Under the pieces are notes generated by a model, which saw only the letters and a program-made list of their open reading frames with translations, had not been told where the DNA came from and ran no database searches. The position numbers were made by a program, and so were the translations under genes. A DNA stretch of 64,000 nucleotides from Bacterioplanes sanyensis (GTDB lineage Bacteria > Pseudomonadota > Gammaproteobacteria > Pseudomonadales > Oceanobacteraceae): the NCBI RefSeq assembly GCF_014652515.1, contig NZ_BMYY01000009.1:1-64000 (forward strand), written 5' to 3'. Shown piece by piece: positions 58,026-64,000 of this stretch; the stretch's first letter is position 1; every line of letters begins with the position of its first letter.

Positions 58026-58195
58026 GCAATGCTCTCCAGCAATGATTGGGCTGATGATTCTGTGGCCGCTTATGTCCGTCGGTCGTTGGCCCAGATACGG
58101 CTGTAATGCCATCTTGTAAGTAAAGCAGGAAAATGCTGGGCTGCTATGGTTGTGTATCATTAACACCGCAGCTGGCGTGGGGAGTGATCAAGTCC

Positions 58196-58471
58196 ATGAG
58201 TATTACCAACCATATTCGCAATTATTATGAGCAGCTAGTGGCAGATGAGATTCTGCGGCGTGTCGGTAACCGCTACGACAGTGATTATATGGCCGACGTT
58301 GCTTGCGTCGCCCTTAACCGCTTACCCCCTAGATACATTCGTTACGAAGTCGACATGGCTTTTTATATGTCACCGGATGAACTAAAAGACATTCATGAGC
58401 GTGTTGATCAAGCCGTTAGTCAGGCGCTCGCTTTTGTTGAGCAGCATAAGCGTGACCAATCAGATAGCTGA
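58196..58471 (+). CDS. ComFB-family protein (late competence development / c-di-nucleotide binding)
   Basis: A 91-residue protein matching the ComFB fold: HIRNYYEQLVADEILRRVG, VACVALNRLPPRYIRYEVDM and a C-terminal helix. Family members lie in late competence operons in Bacillus, and some have been reported to bind cyclic dinucleotides. The ATG at 58196 follows GGGGAGTGA; the frame open from 58133 is not supported. The role here is unknown, but several c-di-GMP genes lie in the same window. Confidence 0.85.
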   Translation: MSITNHIRNYYEQLVADEILRRVGNRYDSDYMADVACVALNRLPPRYIRYEVDMAFYMSPDELKDIHERVDQAVSQALAFVEQHKRDQSDS

Positions 58472-58556
58472 TGTAGCGTAAAAAAAACGTCAGGCAGTTG
58501 CATCGCTTGGCCGGTTTCGCAGACACTTCAGCTGGGATATTGGCCGGATACGGACT

Positions 58557-59237
58557 ATGCACGTTTTACTCGTAGATGATGATCAAGAATTGTGCGCGCT
58601 GATGAAGCGCTATTTAGAGCGCGAACTGTTTCAAGTCAGTGTGGTGCACACCGCAGAAGAAGGTCTGCAAGAGAGCTTATCAGGTAAATACCAGGCAGTG
58701 GTGCTCGATATCATGCTTCCTGGTGGTAATGGTCTCGATATCCTGCGCCGTATTCGCCAACGCAGTGAGTTACCGGTGTTGATGTTGACTGCTAAGGGCG
58801 AAGAAATGGATCGCATTGAAGGCCTAGAAATCGGTGCCGATGATTATTTGCCTAAACCTTGTAACCCGCGTGAAGTATCGGCGCGCTTGCGCTCTGTGCT
58901 GCGCCGTGGCCGCCCAGTGGACGTCGTTAGTTCGAAAGTTGAGCTGGATGATCTAACCATTGACTTTGATCAGCACACCGTGTTGCGCAACGGCGAAGAG
59001 ATTGAGCTGACCGTTACCGAATTTAATATCCTCAACATCTTAGCGCGCGATGCCGGCAAAGTGGTGGAAAAAAACCGCTTGGCTGAACAAAGTATGCAGC
59101 GCTCACTAACCTTGTTTGACCGCAGCCTAGACATGCACCTCAGTAACCTGCGCAAAAAGCTCGGCCCGAATAGTCAAGGCAAGCAGCGCATTAAAACAGT
59201 TCGCGGTGTTGGGTATCAGTACCAGCCTGAGCAATAG
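58557..59237 (+). CDS. OmpR-family response regulator (CpxR-like)
   Basis: A 226-residue regulator. The receiver domain (1-118) has acidic D7-D8-D9, phospho-acceptor D51 and LPKPCNPRE. The winged-helix DNA-binding domain (about 125-226) ends SNLRKKLG...RIKTVRGVGYQY. The histidine kinase gene starts 3 bases after its stop. The target genes are unknown; the CpxR-like label is based on overall pattern and the small exported protein downstream. Confidence 0.93.
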   Translation: MHVLLVDDDQELCALMKRYLERELFQVSVVHTAEEGLQESLSGKYQAVVLDIMLPGGNGLDILRRIRQRSELPVLMLTAKGEEMDRIEGLEIGADDYLPKPCNPREVSARLRSVLRRGRPVDVVSSKVELDDLTIDFDQHTVLRNGEEIELTVTEFNILNILARDAGKVVEKNRLAEQSMQRSLTLFDRSLDMHLSNLRKKLGPNSQGKQRIKTVRGVGYQYQPEQ

Positions 59238-59240
59238 CTT

Positions 59241-60611
59241 GTGCGTGGTGTTTTTGTTCGCATTTATTTGGCTTTTCTACTGACCAGCCTAGTGGCTGCC
59301 GCCGTCACACTGGTGTTGGCGGCTTACTATCGCCACTGGTCGAATGACTCTGTCAATTTGATTGCACCTACCGGCGGTTATATTTCAGCAGCCGAGCTGA
59401 TTTTGCAGCGTGGAGGAGAGCCGCTGTTGCTAGAGTGGTTGTTGACTTTCGAGCGCCACCCCAGTGTGAATGCCTATGTGTTTGATGATCGTGGCCTCAG
59501 TTTGCTACCGCAGGTTCCAAATTCGGTGGTGGAGTATGCATACTCATCTCAAAACTATCAGGCGTTAGTCGACCCGTTAGGGCGTACTGAAATCTTAGTC
59601 AAGGCTCCAATTGTGGCCCATAACGGCCGCATCTATTTGCTCGTGGTCGAGTTTATTCACCCGCTGGCGGTGTTTAACTTTCCGGAATACCTCGCTTGGG
59701 GGTTTGTTGCTGCCATTCTGCTATTTGCCATTTTGGGAGGGTTGCTTTCTCGGTATTTGACACGGCCTTTGATCGATTTGCAGCGCTACGTTCAAGCACT
59801 GGGGCGCGGTAATTTTCATTTGACCTTGCCCTCCAAGTTGATTCGTCGTGGTGATGAAGTCGGTGCCTTAAGTCGCGAGTTTGATGCCATGGCGACTCGC
59901 CTCGCACGGGTGTTAGATGATCAAAAACAGTTGATTCGCGATGTTTCCCACGAGCTGCGCTCACCTCTGGCACGCTCTGCTGTAGCCTTGGAGCTGGCGC
60001 GACTGGATGCCTGTGAGGAGCAGGAAGACGCGCTCAATCGCATTGAGCAAGAAAACCAGCGTCTGAATGAGCTGATCGGCGATCTGCTAGGCATGGCGCG
60101 GCTGGAAGTCGATCAGAATCTGGATCACTGGCAGCGGTTGGACATGAGCGATTTGGTGGATGAAATTGTCAGCGATGCGCGCTTTGAACACCCCGATGGG
60201 CAGCTGGCCTGGCAGCCACCGCCCATGGCGCTGACGGTTGAAGCCGATCCGGCGTTAATTCGCGCCGCCGCTGAAAACCTGATTCGCAATGCTTTGTTGC
60301 ACACCCATGAGGGCACTGCGGTGACAGTCACCGTCGAAGCCATTGACCAGCAAGTGCGTATCTGTGTGCGAGATCGCGGGCCGGGGGTGCCGGAGTCCAT
60401 TTTACCGGATTTGGTCAGGCCATTTGTGCGTAATGAGGACGCTCGCGAGCGCAGTACCGAACAGTTAGGACGCGGTCACCGCGGTTTTGGTTTGGGGCTG
60501 GCCATTGCTCACCGGGTCGCGCTTCATCATGGCGGCGAACTGGTGCTGAGCAACCATCCAGATGGCGGTCTGCAGGCCTGTTTGATGTTGCCTCTGGCTG
60601 GCGCTGGTTGA
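59241..60611 (+). CDS. Sensor histidine kinase (CpxA-like)
   Basis: A 456-residue inner-membrane kinase: membrane helix 1 (about 8-28), periplasmic sensor (29-148), helix 2 (150-170), HAMP (171-223), dimerisation domain with H-box RDVSHELRSPLARS (H237), and ATPase domain with N-box AENLIRNALLHTH, DRGPGVP and GFGLGLAIAHRV. The start is GTG at 59241. Paired with the regulator gene 3 bases upstream. A small exported protein gene lies 91 bases downstream. Confidence 0.93.
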   Translation: MRGVFVRIYLAFLLTSLVAAAVTLVLAAYYRHWSNDSVNLIAPTGGYISAAELILQRGGEPLLLEWLLTFERHPSVNAYVFDDRGLSLLPQVPNSVVEYAYSSQNYQALVDPLGRTEILVKAPIVAHNGRIYLLVVEFIHPLAVFNFPEYLAWGFVAAILLFAILGGLLSRYLTRPLIDLQRYVQALGRGNFHLTLPSKLIRRGDEVGALSREFDAMATRLARVLDDQKQLIRDVSHELRSPLARSAVALELARLDACEEQEDALNRIEQENQRLNELIGDLLGMARLEVDQNLDHWQRLDMSDLVDEIVSDARFEHPDGQLAWQPPPMALTVEADPALIRAAAENLIRNALLHTHEGTAVTVTVEAIDQQVRICVRDRGPGVPESILPDLVRPFVRNEDARERSTEQLGRGHRGFGLGLAIAHRVALHHGGELVLSNHPDGGLQACLMLPLAGAG

Positions 60612-60702
60612 GACCTTTACCTGGCGTTTACCGCACAGGGGTTCGCTGGTTTGAGCCGCGACGATAAACTATCATTCTGAACATAACCTTAACGGGAATT
60701 CG

Positions 60703-61047
60703 ATGAATCCCATGGAATGTAACGTGCGCCACTTTTTGTTTTTTAGCTTGATGCTGGCTTCGGCAACGGCGGCAGCAGACACGCCGCACAGTGCTGGCGA
60801 TGATGCGCGTCTGTTTGATCCGGCTGCACCAGACCCGCGTGGCGGCTTGTCGCTGGAGTGGAACAACGCTCGTCCAGAGCAGCGTCAAGCGCTGGATGAC
60901 TTTTACCGCTCGTTACAGTCTCATCGTTTGCAGGATCCTGATCTTTATGACGATCGGGTTGAGCGCTTGCACCAGCTGCGCAGCATGTCGAGCGAGCAGC
61001 GTACTCGTATGTTTAAGAACTTCGTAAAACAGCAAGCAGAACAATAA
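60703..61047 (+). CDS. Small exported protein, CpxP/Spy-like by context
   Basis: A 114-residue protein with a signal peptide (about 1-27, ending ATAAADT) and a highly charged helical mature region. RSMSSEQRTRMFKNFVKQQ resembles the LTxxQ-type repeats of Spy/CpxP and DUF3106 proteins, but I see only one clear copy. It follows a CpxRA-like gene pair on the same strand, so it could be a periplasmic accessory or target of that system (inference). Alternative ATG at 60712. Confidence 0.65.
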   Translation: MNPMECNVRHFLFFSLMLASATAAADTPHSAGDDARLFDPAAPDPRGGLSLEWNNARPEQRQALDDFYRSLQSHRLQDPDLYDDRVERLHQLRSMSSEQRTRMFKNFVKQQAEQ

Positions 61048-61143
61048 GCACCTTTTTTCACCTCTATGTTATGGCAGTTCGGCCATAGACAGATTGCCTC
61101 GACTCGCTAGAGTGGCCGACCTGATTATTGGTCGGAGCACTGC

Positions 61144-62178
61144 ATGCAAACCCGAATCACCGAACTCTTCGGCATCGAACACCCCATTGTTCTTCCCGGT
61201 ATGAGCTGGATTTCCACGCCTGAACTGGTGGCCGCTGTTGCCAATGCTGGCGGCTTGGGCATCTTGGCCAGTGGCCCATTAACGCCTGAGCAAACGCGTC
61301 AGGCCATTGCTCGCATTCGTGAGCTAACGGATAAGCCATTTGGCATCGGTGTTACTTTGCTGATGCCTGGGGCCCAAGAGAACGCTGAAATCGCGCTGCA
61401 AGAGCAGGTACCGGTGATTAACTTTTCGCTTGGCAAAGGCGATTGGCTGGTAGAGCGAGCGCACGCTTATGGCGGCAAGGTCATCGCTACTGTGGTAAGC
61501 GAAAAGCATGCACGCTCGGCACAAGCCATCGGTGCGGATGCATTGATGGTTACGGGTCATGAAGCCGCGGCTCACGGTGGCGATGTGACATCGCTGGTGT
61601 TGGTGCCGGCGATTGCCGCCAAGGTATCGATACCTGTCATTGCTACAGGTGGCTTTGCTGATGGTCGTGGTTTACTGGCGGCGCTGTCATTGGGGGCTGA
61701 AGGCATTGCCATGGGGTCGCGCTTGGCGACCAGTCAAGAAAGCCCACTGCATGATCAAACCAAAGCGGCAGTGGTGGCTCGCAGTGAGCAAGACACGATT
61801 TACTCGCGCAACTTTGACGGCATTCCAGCACGGGTAATGCGCACCCAGCGCTCCATTAAGGAAACGCGACGGCCAATGAACTTTTTTATTGCCAGTTGGC
61901 AGGCCATGCGTGCCGCTAAAATGGTGCAGCAGCCGGTGTGGAAAATACTGCTGGGCATGTTGGCGATGGTGGATAAGGTCAAACTGCTGGCCTATTTCGG
62001 TGCCAGCGTGCCCAAGCTTAAAGCGGCGACGGAGCAAGGTGATTTGGATTATGGCGTGCAGTTTATCGGTCAGACTCAAGGGCTGATCGAGGACATGCCG
62101 ACGGTGGCTGATATCCTGCAACGCACGGTGGCGGACGCTGAGGCCATTCACCGCCAACAACAGCAGTTGTTTCGTTAA
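61144..62178 (+). CDS. Nitronate monooxygenase-like FMN oxidoreductase
   Basis: A 344-residue TIM-barrel flavoprotein of the nitronate monooxygenase / 2-nitropropane dioxygenase family. It begins MQTRITELFGIEHPIVLPGM and has the family motifs GHEAAAHGG, IPVIATGGFADGRGLLAALS and LGAEGIAMGSRLATSQES. The family oxidises nitronates or acts as an NADH:quinone reductase, so the substrate is open. It appears monocistronic. Confidence 0.88.
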   Translation: MQTRITELFGIEHPIVLPGMSWISTPELVAAVANAGGLGILASGPLTPEQTRQAIARIRELTDKPFGIGVTLLMPGAQENAEIALQEQVPVINFSLGKGDWLVERAHAYGGKVIATVVSEKHARSAQAIGADALMVTGHEAAAHGGDVTSLVLVPAIAAKVSIPVIATGGFADGRGLLAALSLGAEGIAMGSRLATSQESPLHDQTKAAVVARSEQDTIYSRNFDGIPARVMRTQRSIKETRRPMNFFIASWQAMRAAKMVQQPVWKILLGMLAMVDKVKLLAYFGASVPKLKAATEQGDLDYGVQFIGQTQGLIEDMPTVADILQRTVADAEAIHRQQQQLFR

Positions 62179-62328
62179 CAACCCAGCACTGTCATAAAAG
62201 ACAAGACTTTTTGGCAAGATTGTCCTGATATTTCCTACGAGGTGGCGCAAGCGGCTGGCTATGGTCGTAAACGCGCCACCGGTTCGCGGTCTGGTGGTTC
62301 CAATAACAATAACCATGGAATCCAGCCT

Positions 62329-63270
62329 ATGAACGCCAAAACGCTCATCATGTTTATCAGCGTGCTGCTGTTTCACTCTACCTTGTGGGCCATGTCGAAA
62401 GCGCCTGCAGAGCAAGGTTACACAGCGACGCGCTATCCCATTGTGCTGACCCACGGACTGTACGGTTTTGACAGCTTGCTGGGCATTGATTACTGGTACA
62501 AGGTACCGGAAACCCTGCGAGAGGGTGGGGCGGAAGTTTTTGTTACTCAGGTGTCTAACTCAAACTCGCCGCAAATTCGGGGCGAGCAATTGATTCCCCA
62601 AATTGAAGAAATCTTGGCCATTACCGGAGCCGATAAAGTCAACCTGATCGGACATAGTCATGGCGGCCCCACAACACGTTACGTGGCGTCTGTGCGCCCA
62701 GATTTAGTAGCATCAGTGACTGCCATCGCCGGCGTCAATAAAGGCACCCCCGTTGCCGAAGCGCTGCATAATTGGAGCGAAGGATCAGATGCCTTTGCCG
62801 GCCTGATCTCAACCCTTGGCAACAGCCTGGCGAAGGTCATTGATTTGTTGTCGGGTGGTGGGCAACCACAAGACATTTTGGCGTCAATGCAATCCATGAC
62901 GTTTGCTGAAACAGCGCGCTTTAATCAGCAACATCCGGGGGGCATTCCTCGCACCGAATGCGGTGAAGGCGATTATGAATACAATGGCGTGCGTTATTAC
63001 TCTTGGAGCGGCGCTAAGCCGCTCACCAATGTGCTCGATCCCTTGGACTTGCTCACGGGTACCACACGTTTGTTCTTTCCCGCGGGAGAGAAAAACGATG
63101 GCTTGGTAGGTAGCTGCGCCAGTCGCTTGGGCATGGTGATTCGCGATGATTTTCGGATGAATCACTTGGATGAGGTCAATATGACCTTGGGGCTGCACGA
63201 TTTAACCGAAACCGACCCGCTGACTGTGTTCCGCACCCACGCTAATCGTTTGCAGCAAGCCGGGTTATAA
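62329..63270 (+). CDS. Secreted triacylglycerol lipase (class I)
   Basis: A 313-residue exported lipase. Signal peptide about 1-22 (MNAKTLIMFISVLLFHSTLW), then the mature start YTATRYPIVLTHGLYGFDSL typical of Pseudomonas lipases. Nucleophile S110 in GHSHGG, catalytic Asp in EKNDGLVG and His in MNHLDEVN. Two cysteines (TECGEG, GSCASR) could form the known disulphide. Probably folded by the foldase encoded 1 base downstream and exported by type II secretion. The ATG at 62329 is preferred; GTG at 62242 would add 29 residues before the signal peptide. Confidence 0.93.
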   Translation: MNAKTLIMFISVLLFHSTLWAMSKAPAEQGYTATRYPIVLTHGLYGFDSLLGIDYWYKVPETLREGGAEVFVTQVSNSNSPQIRGEQLIPQIEEILAITGADKVNLIGHSHGGPTTRYVASVRPDLVASVTAIAGVNKGTPVAEALHNWSEGSDAFAGLISTLGNSLAKVIDLLSGGGQPQDILASMQSMTFAETARFNQQHPGGIPRTECGEGDYEYNGVRYYSWSGAKPLTNVLDPLDLLTGTTRLFFPAGEKNDGLVGSCASRLGMVIRDDFRMNHLDEVNMTLGLHDLTETDPLTVFRTHANRLQQAGL

Positions 63271-63271
63271 C

Positions 63272-64000
63272 ATGACTGTGCGCCAAGGAATGTGGTTTGT
63301 ACTGTTGTTAACTTTGGTGACTTGGTCGCTTGTGCAGCTGCGAGGCATTGATGTGCAGCAGTTGCCCGCCACGTCAGCTGGGCCAGCTCAGACCAGTTGG
63401 CAGGATGCCGATGCTGTGCAGCAAGCCAATGTAGCACGCCGGCAGTTACATGAGCTCAACACCTTTCGTGGCGCCAGCGTGGACGGCGAGCTGGCGCTGG
63501 ATGAGCAGCAACGCTTGATCATCAATCGCGATGTGCGTCACTGGTTTGATTCGCACTTATCGGCGCTAGGCGAGCTCAGCTTGGAGGCTATTCACCACCT
63601 GATGCTGCAGCAAATTGCAGCACTGCCACAGCCCGGTCAGGGGCAGGCTGAACGGTTGCTGCAACGCTATCTCGATTATCGTGCTGCCCTGGCACAGTTT
63701 GATCAGTTGCAGCATCGGCAACTCAACAATTCAGATACCAGCCTAGCGTTGTTGGCCCAGCGCTTGGAGTGGCAGCAGCGCCTGCGTCGCCAATATTTTG
63801 CCCCAGCCACGGTGGCTGCCTTTTTTGCTGAAGACGAGGTGCTGGATCGCTATCAGCTCAAGCGCCTGCAGCTGTTAGCAGCGAACGAGCCACCAATGTC
63901 CTCGCACCATGAGTTGCCGGCAGAGTTAGCGGCGAAGCGGCAACGCAGTCAGTTGGTGTTGCTGCATCGCCGTCAACAACAGTCTCTGATGCAGGATGGC
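63272..64000 (+). CDS. Lipase-specific foldase (Lif), 3' end beyond the window
   Basis: The first 243 codons of a lipase chaperone. It has an N-terminal membrane anchor (about 7-23), a Pro/Ala/Gln-rich linker, then the periplasmic folding domain. The Lif motif, usually RxxFDY(F/C)L(S/T)A, is seen as RHWFDSHLSA (89-98), with Ser and His replacing Tyr and Phe/Cys. Helical repeats follow (YLDYRAALAQFDQLQHRQL, RQYFAPATVAAFFAEDEV). It lies 1 base after the lipase stop, so the two are translated together. The gene runs off the window end. Confidence 0.9.
   Translation, partial: MTVRQGMWFVLLLTLVTWSLVQLRGIDVQQLPATSAGPAQTSWQDADAVQQANVARRQLHELNTFRGASVDGELALDEQQRLIINRDVRHWFDSHLSALGELSLEAIHHLMLQQIAALPQPGQGQAERLLQRYLDYRAALAQFDQLQHRQLNNSDTSLALLAQRLEWQQRLRRQYFAPATVAAFFAEDEVLDRYQLKRLQLLAANEPPMSSHHELPAELAAKRQRSQLVLLHRRQQQSLMQDG

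Noticed and set aside
58133-58195. Upstream extension of the ComFB-like gene
   Set aside because: The added 21 residues do not fit the family, and a better ribosome-binding site precedes ATG 58196.

Overview
The window is a chromosomal segment from a gammaproteobacterium, probably a marine Oceanospirillales/Pseudomonadales-type organism. The evidence is the intact secE-nusG-rplKAJL-rpoBC-str-S10-spc-alpha superoperon in gammaproteobacterial order, a second Vibrio/Pseudomonas-type EF-G, ModF, a TRAP transporter of the TatT type, a class I lipase with its foldase, and many c-di-GMP proteins. Genus assignment is inference. I see no prophage, insertion sequence, integrase or CRISPR array.

Layout. 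1-90: 3' tail of a 5S rRNA gene and its terminator. 269-4723: response regulator-diguanylate cyclase, HIT hydrolase, modF and an HD-GYP phosphodiesterase. 4702-7676 (minus): an unrecognised coiled-coil lipoprotein and ilvD. 7885-14001: a lipoprotein, an RNase J-like metallo-beta-lactamase, argS with a SPOR-domain protein, an alpha/beta hydrolase and a 44-residue membrane protein. 14117-16204 (minus): a second EF-G. 16530-46811: tRNA-Trp followed by about 30 kb of translation and transcription genes in one direction. 46812-47180: two terminators around a decayed copy of the rplQ 3' end. 47181-50777 (minus): a four-gene tatT-dctP-dctQ-dctM TRAP operon. 50920-54606 (minus): a 1228-residue PilZ-DUF1631-GGDEF-EAL protein whose catalytic motifs are degenerate. 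54845-57131: rhodanese, haem-binding DUF3365 protein, OsmC protein and K+ channel. 57155-58471: DksA-like, CBS and ComFB proteins. 58557-61047: OmpR-type regulator, histidine kinase and a small exported CpxP/Spy-like protein. 61144-64000: nitronate monooxygenase-like enzyme, secreted lipase and lipase foldase (cut by the window edge).

The core superoperon supplies the ribosome, RNA polymerase core, EF-G, EF-Tu and the Sec channel. Clear sigma70-type promoters stand before tRNA-Trp and rpsJ, with a weaker one before rpsL. The most striking anomaly is rpsL (28791-29083): compared with the normal 124-residue S12 it lacks 82 nt, which destroys the frame of a normally essential gene. Either the assembly is wrong here or the genome carries another rpsL. 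A second theme is c-di-GMP: one apparent cyclase, one apparent HD-GYP phosphodiesterase, one PilZ-bearing probable effector and one ComFB protein lie within 58 kb.
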